This document shows positions 45,857 through 54,080 of a stretch of 64,000 nucleotides of DNA, in pieces. Source of the stretch: Acidobacteriota bacterium (GTDB lineage: Bacteria; Acidobacteriota; UBA6911); assembly GCA_031271905.1 (NCBI GenBank), contig JAISUT010000030.1, forward strand, positions 1-64,000. Reading direction: 5' to 3'. Every line of letters starts with the position of its first letter. Position 1 is the first letter of the stretch. The notes under the pieces were generated by a model. It searched no databases, was not told the DNA's origin, and saw nothing but the letters and a program-made list of their open reading frames with translations. Both the position numbers and the translations under genes were made by a program.

Positions 45857-46495
45857 ATGAAGGTTCTGGCGATCAATGGAAGCCCTAGGGAGGACGGGAA
45901 CACCGCCGAGGCGCTGAAGCTCCTGCTGCGCGAGGTCGCGGCGCAGGGGATCGGGACCGAGCTGGTGCGCGTCGGCCACGAGGACGTCCACGGCTGCATC
46001 TCCTGCATGCAGTGCGCGGCGAGAAAAGACCTGCGCTGCGCCGCGTTCGACGACAAGGTCAACGAGCTGCTGCCCAAGCTGGTCGAGGCGGACGGCATCG
46101 TCATCGGCTCGCCGGTCTATTTCTCCGGCATCAACGGGACGCTCAAGGCGTTCCTGGACCGCGCCTTCTTCGTCTCCTGGGTCGCGGGCGGCCTGCTGCG
46201 CCTGAAGCTGGGGGCGGGGGTGGTCGCCCTGCGCCGCAGCGGCGGCACGGCGGCTTTCGACCAGATCAACAAGTATTTCCAGATATCCGAGATCACGACG
46301 GTCGGCTCGTGCTACTGGAACATCGTCCACGGCTTCGCCCCGGGCGAGGTCGCGCAGGATTTCGAGGGGTTGCAGATCGTCAGGACGCTGGGGCGCAACA
46401 TGGCTTGGCTCCTCAAGCTCATGGAGCACGGCAAGGGGGTGGTCGCGCCGCCCGCGCCCGACGACAACCCCGTCATGACCAACTTCATCCGTTAG
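45857..46495 (+). CDS. iron-sulfur flavoprotein (flavodoxin family, Isf-like)
   Basis: A 212-residue NADPH-dependent FMN reductase-type protein: phosphate loop AINGSPREDGNT and GSPVYFSGINGTLKAFLDR. A compact cysteine motif C47-x2-C50-x2-C53-x7-C61 (GCISCMQCAARKDLRC) matches that of archaeal and bacterial Isf proteins, which carry a 4Fe-4S cluster near FMN and pass electrons. It begins 24 bases after the FIST gene with AAAGGGAGGGG upstream, so the two are co-transcribed. A redox link to FIST sensing is inference. A strong hairpin follows. Confidence 0.88.
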   Translation: MKVLAINGSPREDGNTAEALKLLLREVAAQGIGTELVRVGHEDVHGCISCMQCAARKDLRCAAFDDKVNELLPKLVEADGIVIGSPVYFSGINGTLKAFLDRAFFVSWVAGGLLRLKLGAGVVALRRSGGTAAFDQINKYFQISEITTVGSCYWNIVHGFAPGEVAQDFEGLQIVRTLGRNMAWLLKLMEHGKGVVAPPAPDDNPVMTNFIR

Positions 46496-46513
46496 CGGCT
46501 GGCGACCAGCCGC
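46495..46513 (+). terminator. 8-bp hairpin after the flavoprotein gene
   Basis: GCGGCTGG-CGA-CCAGCCGC, starting in the TAG stop; CTTTTAAAAA follows at 46523. Likely the end of the REC-HPt/FIST/flavoprotein transcript or an attenuator before the next kinase. Confidence 0.55.
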
Positions 46514-46607
46514 GCCTCGGACGACTTTTAAAAAGGGCGGACGGCTGCGCCGCGCCGTCGGCGCGCTTGCGCAAGCCGCCCCGCCCGTTTCGCAGACCGT
46601 CTACCCT

Positions 46608-48473
46608 ATGCCGCTCGATGACCTGGAACGACAAGCTTACGAGAGATTGAAGGCGGAGCACGCCCGCCTCCAGGCGGAGTTCGAGTCCGTGCAGCACAAG
46701 GTCTCCCGCGCCGAGGTCGTCACGCAACAGCTCCGGGACACCCAGCAGAAGCTGGACAGCAGCATCGACGCCTTCTCCCGGATGCACGAATACGCGCAGA
46801 TGGCGTTCCTCGCCACCGCCCCCGATGAGATCACGACGATCATCGTCGAGGGGGTCGTCGATGTGCTGCAACTGGAGACCGGGGCGTTGTTCGCCGTCGA
46901 TGTCCGCAACCGGCAGATGGTGCTGGTCAGCCAGATCAACCTCCCCTCGGAATCGACGGTCGTCACCCTGCCCGACGAGAAATGGCAGCGGCTCGACTCC
47001 GTGGGCGGCCTCACGATGGGCGAAGTGGTGTTCGAATCGCCCGTCACCTCCGAGCCGTGGCTGGGGCTGGGGCTGTCGAGCGTCATCTGCATGCCGTTCT
47101 TCGACAACGACCGGGAGGTGTCCCACATCCTGATCGGCGGCGTGTCGGAGCAGAACAAATACGTCTACACCTTCTCCCCCAAGGAGATCGTCTCGCCCTT
47201 CATGCTCTACTGCCAGCAGATGAACGGCATCCTGCGGCTGTTCGCCGCCGTGGAGCAGGCCAAGCAGGCGGGGCAGGCCAAGAGCCGCTTCCTCGCCAAC
47301 CTCAGCCACGAGATACGCACGCCGATGAACGCCATCATCGGCATGGTGCAGATCGCCAAACGGAGCCGCGAGCAGGGGGAGATCGACCGCTGCGTCAGGC
47401 AGATCGACCTGTCGTCCCGGCACCTGCTCGGCCTGATCAACGACGTGCTCGACTTCTCCAAGATCGAGGACGGGCGCTTCAAGCTGGCCCTGGACGCCTT
47501 CGACCTGCGCCAGATGGTGGAGGGGGTCCGCGTGGGGCTCCAGCCGCTGGCGCAGAACAAGTCGCTGGACTTCGTCATCGACTTCCACAACGTCGGCTCC
47601 CCCAGCCTGATGGGGGACGAGATGCGCATGGCGCAGGTGCTGATCAACCTGCTGGGCAACGCCATCAAGTTCACCCCCGAGCGCGGCAGGGTGGTGCTGG
47701 ACATCGAGGAGACGGCGCGCGACGAAGGCTCCGTCGCCTTGCGCTTCGCGGTGAGCGACACCGGCATCGGCATCAAGAAGGAGTTCCTCGGCCGCATGTT
47801 CAAGCCGTTCGAGCAGGAGGACAACAGCACCTCGCGCAAGTACGGCGGCACGGGGCTGGGCTTGGCGATCAGCCTGAACCTGGTGGAGCTGATGGGCGGG
47901 CGCATCCAGGTGGAGAGCGTCGAGGGGCAGGGGACGTGCTTCAGCTTCTCGGTCCGCTTCGGACTGGACGCGGGGGGCGCGGCCGCCGCCAAGGATGCCG
48001 AAGCCGCGTCGCTGGACGCCGCGCCCGACTTCGGCGGCCTGACCATCCTGATCGTGGACGACGTGGACATCAACCGGGTGATCCTCAAGACGTTCCTCAG
48101 GGATACGCATGTGGCGATCGAGGAGGCGGAGAACGGCGTCGAGGCGGTGGCGAAGGTGCTCGCCGCGCCGTCCGGCCACTATGCGATGGTCTTCATGGAC
48201 ATGCAGATGCCGGACATGGACGGGTGTACGGCGACGCGCAAGATCCGCGCCTCCGGCCACCCCGGCGCCGCGACCCTGCCCATCATCGCCATGACCGCGA
48301 ACGTTTTCAAGGAGGACGTCCAAGAGGTGTTGGACTCCGGCATGGACGGGCACGTCGGCAAGCCGGTCGATTACAACGTCATCATGGACACCATCCGCAA
48401 GTACGCCCGGCGCCTGCAGGGGGCGAATGCGCCCGAGGTGGCGCCGTCCGCGCCGTTGCTGTCGCAGCCCTGA
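46608..48473 (+). CDS. cytoplasmic GAF hybrid histidine kinase
   Basis: A 621-residue kinase without membrane helices. A coiled coil (residues 1-55: RLKAEHARLQAEFESVQHK) precedes a GAF domain (residues about 60-205; IIVEGVVDVLQLETGALFAV). HisKA FLANLSHEIRTPMNAIIGM, HATPase NLLGNAIKFTPERG, VSDTGIGIK and GTGLGLAIS, then a receiver (ILIVDDVDINRVI, MVFMDMQMPDMDG, IIAMTANVFK, VGKPVDY). No HPt, so it too depends on a partner. It is 112 bases after the flavoprotein gene on the same strand and probably belongs to the FIST group. No strong ribosome binding site is visible; start by family fit. Confidence 0.88.
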   Translation: MPLDDLERQAYERLKAEHARLQAEFESVQHKVSRAEVVTQQLRDTQQKLDSSIDAFSRMHEYAQMAFLATAPDEITTIIVEGVVDVLQLETGALFAVDVRNRQMVLVSQINLPSESTVVTLPDEKWQRLDSVGGLTMGEVVFESPVTSEPWLGLGLSSVICMPFFDNDREVSHILIGGVSEQNKYVYTFSPKEIVSPFMLYCQQMNGILRLFAAVEQAKQAGQAKSRFLANLSHEIRTPMNAIIGMVQIAKRSREQGEIDRCVRQIDLSSRHLLGLINDVLDFSKIEDGRFKLALDAFDLRQMVEGVRVGLQPLAQNKSLDFVIDFHNVGSPSLMGDEMRMAQVLINLLGNAIKFTPERGRVVLDIEETARDEGSVALRFAVSDTGIGIKKEFLGRMFKPFEQEDNSTSRKYGGTGLGLAISLNLVELMGGRIQVESVEGQGTCFSFSVRFGLDAGGAAAAKDAEAASLDAAPDFGGLTILIVDDVDINRVILKTFLRDTHVAIEEAENGVEAVAKVLAAPSGHYAMVFMDMQMPDMDGCTATRKIRASGHPGAATLPIIAMTANVFKEDVQEVLDSGMDGHVGKPVDYNVIMDTIRKYARRLQGANAPEVAPSAPLLSQP

Positions 48474-48579
48474 CGCCCCCCCGCCTCGCCCTCGATCCCG
48501 GCGGCTCTGAATGCGGGCCTAAAACCACTTGACCGGGGGCGGGACGCCCCATAAACTGCCGCAGGGGTCGATAGAACAT

Positions 48580-49389
48580 ATGAAGAAGAGCCTCCTGATG
48601 CGCGCCCTGGGCGCGCCCTGGCGTTTCATCCTGCGGGCGCTGTGGGACATCCAATCGTACACGCGCCTCGGCGCCAGGGCGGTCGCCAACGTCTTCACGC
48701 CGCCGATCTATCTGCGCGAGACCATTTTGCAGATGGATCGCATCGGCATCGGCTCGCTCACCATCGTCGTGCTGACCGGCTTTTTCACCGGCGCGGTCAT
48801 GGCCATCCAGTCCGAGGGGGCGTTGCGCCGCTACGGCGCGGTCGGCATGACCGGGCAGCTCGTCGCCCTGACGATCATCCGCGAGCTGGGCCCGGTGCTC
48901 TCGGCGCTGATGCTGGCGGGGCGCATCGGCGCGGGCATCGCCTCGGAGCTGGGCTCGATGGTCGTCTCGGAGCAGATCAGCGCCATGCGTGCGCTGGGCA
49001 CCGACCCGACGCGGCGGCTGGTCACGCCGCGCGTGCTCGCCATGGTCGTCATGCTGCCGCTCCTGACGGTGGTCTGCGACAGCGTCGGGATGCTGGGGGG
49101 GTGGCTCATCGCCTCCTACAAGCTGCTCATCAGCTCCAGCCAGTATTGGTCGGACGCCATGAACGCCATGGCGTTCTCCGACGTGGTGGGGACGCTGGTC
49201 AAGCCGGTCGTCTTCGGCCTCATCATCGCCACGACGGGGTGCTACATCGGTCTGCGCACCTCGGGGGGGACGGAAGGCGTGGGCAAGTCCACGACCCAGG
49301 CGGTCGTCAGCTCGTCCATACTCGTCATCGCCGCCGACTTCTTCCTGAACAACATCCTCATCTACCTGGCGCCCCTGATGAACAGGTGA
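48580..49389 (+). CDS. mlaE: MlaE-family ABC transporter permease
   Basis: A 269-residue permease of the phospholipid transport system between the two membranes. MlaE motifs: LTGFFTGAVMAIQSEGALRRYGA, RELGPVLSALMLAGRIGAGIASELGSMVVSEQISAMRALGTDP, TGCYIGLRTSGGTEGVGKSTTQAVVSSSI. Five hydrophobic segments. The start at 48580 (MKKSLLMRALG) has CAGGGG upstream at long spacing. First gene of mlaE-mlaF-mlaD; no mlaA, mlaB or mlaC is adjacent. Confidence 0.95.
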   Translation: MKKSLLMRALGAPWRFILRALWDIQSYTRLGARAVANVFTPPIYLRETILQMDRIGIGSLTIVVLTGFFTGAVMAIQSEGALRRYGAVGMTGQLVALTIIRELGPVLSALMLAGRIGAGIASELGSMVVSEQISAMRALGTDPTRRLVTPRVLAMVVMLPLLTVVCDSVGMLGGWLIASYKLLISSSQYWSDAMNAMAFSDVVGTLVKPVVFGLIIATTGCYIGLRTSGGTEGVGKSTTQAVVSSSILVIAADFFLNNILIYLAPLMNR

Positions 49390-49441
49390 CGGACGGGGGG
49401 GGCGGGTCATGGTCGGAAACCGGGATTGCGGGGAAGGGGAC

Positions 49442-50245
49442 ATGGGCGAGCCAATGATCGAGTTTCGCGGCGTGCACAAGTCGTTCGGGGACGAAGTCAT
49501 CCTCCGGGACGTCAGCTTCCGCGTCGATCGCGGCGACGCCATCGTCATCCTCGGCGCCAGCGGTTCGGGCAAATCGACGATCCTCAAGTTGATCCTGGGG
49601 CTCATCGGCCCGGAGGAGGGCGAGATCCTCGTCGGCGGCAGGGACATCGCCCCCCTGTCGGAGCGGGAGCTGGTGGAGGTGCGGCGCGGCATCGGCATGG
49701 TCTTCCAGGAGGGGGCGCTCTTCGACTCGCTCAGCGTGCGGGAGAACGTCGGCTACCGGCTTTTCGAGGAGGACGCCGTGGACGAGGCGGAGATCGAAAA
49801 GGCGGTGCGGCGCGAACTCGGCTTCGTGGGCCTGGAGGACGCCATCGACAAGATGCCGGCGCAGCTCTCGGGCGGGATGAAGCGCCGCGTGGGCATCGCG
49901 CGGGCGCTGATCGGCTCGCCCCCGGTGGTGTTGTACGACGAGCCGACGGCGGGGCTGGACCCCGTGACCAAGCGCACGATATTGGAGTTGATGATACGCC
50001 TGCGCGACTTGGAGGGGGTGACCAGCGTCTTTGTCACGCACGACCTGCACGCCGCGTCGGTCATGGCGGGCGAGCGCGCCGTGGCGGACGGGGGCGGGGG
50101 CGTGCGCTTCCTGTCGGGCGGTGACGGCGCGGGTGCTGCGCGCAACCGCTTCGTCATGCTGCAAAACGGCGGCATCTGCTTCGAGGGGGACTACCCGGGG
50201 TTGATGCGATCGACGGATCCGTATGTGAGGAAATTCGTCAGTTGA
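49442..50245 (+). CDS. mlaF: MlaF-family ABC transporter ATPase
   Basis: A 267-residue ATPase driving MlaE. Walker A GASGSGKST, Q-loop MVFQEGALFDSLSV, signature LSGGMKRRVGIARAL, Walker B VVLYDEPTAGLDPVT, H-loop VTHDL. GALFDSLSVRENV is characteristic of MlaF. Relative to E. coli it has an extra Gly-rich insertion after the H-loop (DGGGGVRFLSGGDGAGAARN). Start at 49442 with GGGGAAGGGGA upstream, 52 bases after mlaE. Confidence 0.94.
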   Translation: MGEPMIEFRGVHKSFGDEVILRDVSFRVDRGDAIVILGASGSGKSTILKLILGLIGPEEGEILVGGRDIAPLSERELVEVRRGIGMVFQEGALFDSLSVRENVGYRLFEEDAVDEAEIEKAVRRELGFVGLEDAIDKMPAQLSGGMKRRVGIARALIGSPPVVLYDEPTAGLDPVTKRTILELMIRLRDLEGVTSVFVTHDLHAASVMAGERAVADGGGGVRFLSGGDGAGAARNRFVMLQNGGICFEGDYPGLMRSTDPYVRKFVS

Positions 50246-50288
50246 CGCGGTGGCGGCGGGTCTCGCCGCCGTTGCAAAGGGAGGGAGC

Positions 50289-51521
50289 ATGCCGCAGAAA
50301 AAACAGGTCCGGCTGGCCGAACTCAAGCTGGGCGTCTTCATCGTCATCGCCTTGGTCTTGTTTTCGGCGCTGATCCTGCAACAGAGCTGGGGGCTCGGCT
50401 GGTTCTCCAAATCCGTGCCGGTGGTCACCTACCTCACCGACGTCGGCGGGCTGAAGCCGGGCGCGCCGGTCTGGCTCGCCGGCATCGAGATCGGCCGCGT
50501 GCGCAAGGTCGCCATCATCCCGCCCGAGGGCTACGAAGGCAACATCGCGGTCTACCGGCAGATCGAGGAGATGCGCCGACGGCTCGATGCGCTGGAGGCG
50601 GAGAAGGCGCCGACCCCGGCGCAGTCCAGGGACGCCCGGGAGCTCGTCCGCGACATCCGCGACCGCAAGCTGGACTTGCGCATGGTCGAGGTCTGGCTCG
50701 ACATCAGCCCGGAGTTCCTCGACCGCATCAGCCGCGACTCGGAGGTCAGCATCGAGTCCAAGGGGCTGATCGGCGACTCGTTCATCGACATCTCGCCCGG
50801 CACCTTCGGCGTCCCGCCGCAGAAGAAGGGCGACCACTATGTCATCGAGAGCTTGCAGAGCGCGGGCTTCCGGGAGATCATGACCGGTGCCAACGACGTG
50901 GTCGCCAACTTCGGCGTGCTCTCGGAGAACTTCAAGAACCTGACCCAGAAGCTGGCGTCGGACAAGATCGGCGCGGGCGTGGGCGACATCCTCGACGACA
51001 CGCGGAGCACCATCGCCCAGGCGAACCTGACCTTCAGCCGCGCCGCCTCCCTGCTCGCCGCGATGCAGGGGGGCGACGGCACAGTCGGCAAGCTGGTCTC
51101 CGACCCGGCGCTCTACAACCGCCTGGTCGAGTCGCTGGAGAAGTTCAACGCCATCGCCGACGGCATCCAGAAAGGGGAGGGGACGCTGGGCAGGCTGGTC
51201 TCCGACCCGGCGCTCTTCGACTCGGCGAGCGCCACGCTCAAGAAGGCCGACAACCTCATGGCGCGCATCGAGAAGGGCGAGGGGACGCTGGGCAAGCTCT
51301 CCACGGACGACGCCCTGTACGTGCGCACCGCGGCGGCGCTCGACCGCTTCGCCACGCTGACGGAGGAGCTCGACCGGGGCGAGGGGACGCTGGGCAAGCT
51401 GCTGAAGGATCCGGGGCTGTACAACAACCTCGACCAGTCCACGGCGGAGGTCGGCAAGTTGCTGTACGACATCAGGAAGGATCCCAAGAAGTTCCTGACG
51501 ATCAGGGTCAGGATTTTCTGA
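50289..51521 (+). CDS. mlaD: MlaD-family (MCE) lipid-binding protein with C-terminal repeats
   Basis: A 410-residue MCE protein: one N-terminal membrane helix (LKLGVFIVIALVLFSALILQ), MCE domain with YLTDVGGLKPGAPVWLAGIEIGRV and IESKGLIGDSFIDISPGT. The MCE domain is interrupted by a charged helical insertion (residues about 88-130). The C-terminal half carries four repeats of the form GEGTLGKLxSDPALY (GDGTVGKLVSDPALY, GEGTLGRLVSDPALF, GEGTLGKLSTDDALY, GEGTLGKLLKDPGLY). Much longer than the about 180 residues of E. coli MlaD. It forms the periplasmic lipid channel with MlaE/MlaF. GGGAGGGAGC ribosome binding site. Confidence 0.92.
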   Translation: MPQKKQVRLAELKLGVFIVIALVLFSALILQQSWGLGWFSKSVPVVTYLTDVGGLKPGAPVWLAGIEIGRVRKVAIIPPEGYEGNIAVYRQIEEMRRRLDALEAEKAPTPAQSRDARELVRDIRDRKLDLRMVEVWLDISPEFLDRISRDSEVSIESKGLIGDSFIDISPGTFGVPPQKKGDHYVIESLQSAGFREIMTGANDVVANFGVLSENFKNLTQKLASDKIGAGVGDILDDTRSTIAQANLTFSRAASLLAAMQGGDGTVGKLVSDPALYNRLVESLEKFNAIADGIQKGEGTLGRLVSDPALFDSASATLKKADNLMARIEKGEGTLGKLSTDDALYVRTAAALDRFATLTEELDRGEGTLGKLLKDPGLYNNLDQSTAEVGKLLYDIRKDPKKFLTIRVRIF

Positions 51522-51609
51522 ACGGCGCGGCGGGAGCCATGGCAGGCTTGTGACGTGACGGCAAGCGAAGGGACGGGGCCGGCGAACCGGATCACCATAT
51601 AGTCGCGAC

Positions 51610-51640
51610 CTCCTCCCGACCTCCCGACCTCCCGACCTCC
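51610..51640 (+). repeat. 8-base tandem repeat
   Basis: CTCCCGAC three times in a row (51613-51636) with partial units at both sides, 13 bases before the -35 box of the next gene. Confidence 0.8.
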
Positions 51641-51652
51641 TCAGCATTCCGC

Positions 51653-51682
51653 TTGACAGGCCGCCGCCATCCCCCCTATAGT
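51653..51682 (+). promoter_or_regulatory. sigma-70 promoter of the DASS transporter
   Basis: Perfect TTGACA (51653-51658), 18 bases, TATAGT (51677-51682). Transcription would start near 51689, a 38-base leader. Confidence 0.65.
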
Positions 51683-51726
51683 CGGCCAGTCGTCAAAAGC
51701 AGTTGGGAACCATAAGGTGATCCGCT

Positions 51727-53115
51727 ATGAAGAAGAATCAATGGTTGGGCTTGTCGCTGGCCGTCATAGTCGCCCTGGCGATCCTCGCCGCGCCCTTGCC
51801 GTCCGGTCTCTCCATCGACGCGCAGCGGGTGCTTGCCGTCGCCGTCTTCACGATCCTGCTCTGGATGTTCCAGGTGATGAACAACGGCGTCGCCGCCATC
51901 CTGATGATGGGGTTGATGGTGCTGGCCGGCGTCAAGCCTGCGGTGGCGCTGGGGGGGTTCGCCGGCCCCTCGTTCTGGATATTGGTCTGCGTGCTGTACT
52001 ACGGCTGCGCCATGCAGAAGACGGGCTTGGCGCAACGGCTCTCCTACTACGTCCTGTCGCTCTTCCCCGGCACCTACGGCGGCATCAACTTCGCCTTCTT
52101 CGTCATCGGACTGGTGCTGGCGATGGGCATCCCCTCGATGACGGTGCGCACCGCGATCATGGTGCCTATCGCGTGGGCGCTGGTGCAGTCGCTGGGGCTT
52201 CGGCCGCGCAGCAGGGGCTCGGCGCTCATCATGGTCACGACGGTGGAGATGGCGGTCATCCCCGGCACCGTCGTGCTGTACGGCTCGCTGTTCGGGCCTT
52301 TCGTCGATTCCGTCTTCAAGGCGAAGGATTTCCCGCTGGTCTGGCTGGAGTTCTCCGAGGTCATGGCGGTGCCGACGCTCGTCCTGTGCGGGCTCATCCT
52401 GCTGCTGAACCCGCTCGTCATGCGCCCCGAGGAGAAGTTGCGCGCCGACTCGTCGTTCGTCAAGGAGAAGCTGCGCGCCATGGGCGCGGTCACGCGGGGG
52501 GAATGGGTCACGGCGGCGGTGGTCGTCCTGTCCATCGTCTTCTGGGCGACCGACCGGATACACAACCAGCCCAGCTTCCTGATCGGCATGTTCGGCATGG
52601 CGGCGCTGGCGCTGGCGGGGGTGTTGCGGGACGAGGACATCGGCGGCGGCGTCTCTTGGACGATGCTGATCTTCATCGGCGGCATCTTCGGCATGTCCAC
52701 CATGATCCAGGAGTACAAGATCACCGACTGGCTGACCGGCTACTTCCTCCCCGTCGCGCAGGGGCTGGCGGGCGAGACGCTCCTCATCCTGCTGGTCATG
52801 GCGGTCGCGTTCCTGATCCTGCGCTTTTTCGACCCCACGGGGTTCATCGCCCTGCCGGTGCTGTTTTTGCCTGTGTCGGGGGTGGTCGACATCGACAAGG
52901 TGCCGCCCCTGGTGGTCATATCGCCGATGATCCTGGCCGCCGCGCCGTTCTGGCTCTCGCACCAGAACTTCTGGATCGCGATGGGCGAGGGGATGACGGC
53001 GAACCAGGCGTTCGGCGCGGGTCAGCGCGTCAAGCTCGCCACGCTGTACGCGGGGATAGTGCTGGCGACCCTGGCGGTCAGCGTCGGCTACTGGAAGCTG
53101 ATAGGCGTTTTGTAG
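51727..53115 (+). CDS. SLC13/DASS-type anion:sodium symporter
   Basis: A 462-residue polytopic permease with about 11-12 hydrophobic segments in two related halves. First re-entrant loop region LVLAMGIPSMTVRTAIMVPIAWAL and second LRFFDPTGFIALPVLFLPVSG match the position of the sodium- and substrate-binding SNT motifs of divalent anion symporters, but read SMT and DPT here. WTMLIFIGGIFGMSTMIQEYKITDWL and PFWLSHQNFWIAMGEGMT are also family-like. Likely moves a carboxylate or sulfate-type anion; the changed motifs leave substrate and coupling ion open. Own strong promoter; repeat copy E abuts the stop. Confidence 0.82.
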   Translation: MKKNQWLGLSLAVIVALAILAAPLPSGLSIDAQRVLAVAVFTILLWMFQVMNNGVAAILMMGLMVLAGVKPAVALGGFAGPSFWILVCVLYYGCAMQKTGLAQRLSYYVLSLFPGTYGGINFAFFVIGLVLAMGIPSMTVRTAIMVPIAWALVQSLGLRPRSRGSALIMVTTVEMAVIPGTVVLYGSLFGPFVDSVFKAKDFPLVWLEFSEVMAVPTLVLCGLILLLNPLVMRPEEKLRADSSFVKEKLRAMGAVTRGEWVTAAVVVLSIVFWATDRIHNQPSFLIGMFGMAALALAGVLRDEDIGGGVSWTMLIFIGGIFGMSTMIQEYKITDWLTGYFLPVAQGLAGETLLILLVMAVAFLILRFFDPTGFIALPVLFLPVSGVVDIDKVPPLVVISPMILAAAPFWLSHQNFWIAMGEGMTANQAFGAGQRVKLATLYAGIVLATLAVSVGYWKLIGVL

Positions 53116-53177
53116 CGAACCTCTGAAAAGCTCGCAGACGAGGCGCAACGCGGCATCCGGGGTTTTTAGAGGTCCCC
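53116..53177 (-). repeat. R1 element, short copy E
   Basis: A 62-bp version starting on the base after the transporter TAG: CGAACCTCTGAAAAGCTCG, CAGACGAGGCG, CAACGCGGCATCCGGGG, TTTTTAGAGGTCCCC. Same junction as copy D. Confidence 0.85.
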
Positions 53178-53216
53178 CTGCGGCGGTTCGCGGTTGCCGG
53201 GGGCGAGGAGGGAGAT

Positions 53217-53744
53217 ATGGAGCAGGCTCAGATCAAGAACGTCGTCGAGGAGCGGTACCCCGCGATGCGCTTCGTCGGCAAGCGTTACACGGACGCCGAC
53301 CGCGACCCCGTCTCCGAGGGGTTCGACCGGAAATGGGACGAGTGGAACGCCAAGGGCTGGTTCGCCCCCTTGGAGGCGCTGCCCCGGCCCGAGGGCTTGG
53401 AGAACGGCGTCGTCGGCCTGTTGGGGATGGACGGCCCGGGCAACTTCGAGTATTGGATCGGGGTGTTCGCCTCCGAAGGCGCGCCCGTCCCGGAGGGGTA
53501 CGAATACGCCGACCTGCCCGCGTCCTCGGCGGGGGTCTGCTGGCTGTTCGGCAAGCCGCCGGGCATCTTCTGGATGCACGAATACTGCGCCGCCGAACTG
53601 ATGGGCGAGGGGCTGGCTCCGGTGCCGCAGGAGACGTCGCGCTGGTACGCCTTCGAGCGCTTCAACACCCCCCGCTACACCGAGCCGGACGCGGAGGGGA
53701 ACCGCATCCTGGACTACGGCATCTTCATCGAGGCGGAGGGGTAG
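53217..53744 (+). CDS. GyrI-like / AraC effector-binding domain protein
   Basis: A 175-residue protein made only of the effector-binding fold of BmrR/Rob-type regulators: VEERYPAMRFVGKRY, FDRKWDEWNAKGWF, LLGMDGPGNFEYWIGVFASEG, YADLPASSAGVCWLFGKPPGIFWMHEY, EPDAEGNRILDYGIFIEAEG. No DNA-binding part. Such proteins bind small hydrophobic molecules or inhibit gyrase. The role here is unknown. GAGGAGGGAG ribosome binding site. Confidence 0.8.
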   Translation: MEQAQIKNVVEERYPAMRFVGKRYTDADRDPVSEGFDRKWDEWNAKGWFAPLEALPRPEGLENGVVGLLGMDGPGNFEYWIGVFASEGAPVPEGYEYADLPASSAGVCWLFGKPPGIFWMHEYCAAELMGEGLAPVPQETSRWYAFERFNTPRYTEPDAEGNRILDYGIFIEAEG

Positions 53745-54080
53745 GGGCGGCCATCGCGCCGGTCGCGGTTGCCTGCCGCACCCGCCGCGAAGCGCCCTTC
53801 CCCGGGGGGCGGGGAAATATCCCCCCCGCCCGTCGTGTTTTTAGTTGCAATCTCGGCGTGAAAATAGAAAAATCATACTTGTGTTTGCGACGCGCAAGGT
53901 CCTATACGCCTTCAAATGCGTCTTTAAAGTTTCCTTCGAGTTGTTTCTTCATTTTTAAGCTGTTCTTTGCATCCGGTACGGGGAGGGACGGCGCCTCGGG
54001 GTGTTTCAGCGGCCGCCCGTTTTGACTATAATCTTCGTCGCACTTCGCGATGGGAAGTGGATTGACCCAAGGAGGCTCAC
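53745..54080 (+). other. gene-free, A+T-richer stretch before the diguanylate cyclase
   Basis: No coding pattern. 53836-53970 is unusually A+T-rich for this window. A perfect TATAAT lies at 54027-54032 (weak -35 TTTCAG at 54004-54009), giving a start near 54039; AAGGAGG at 54069-54075 is the next gene's ribosome binding site. Confidence 0.6.
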
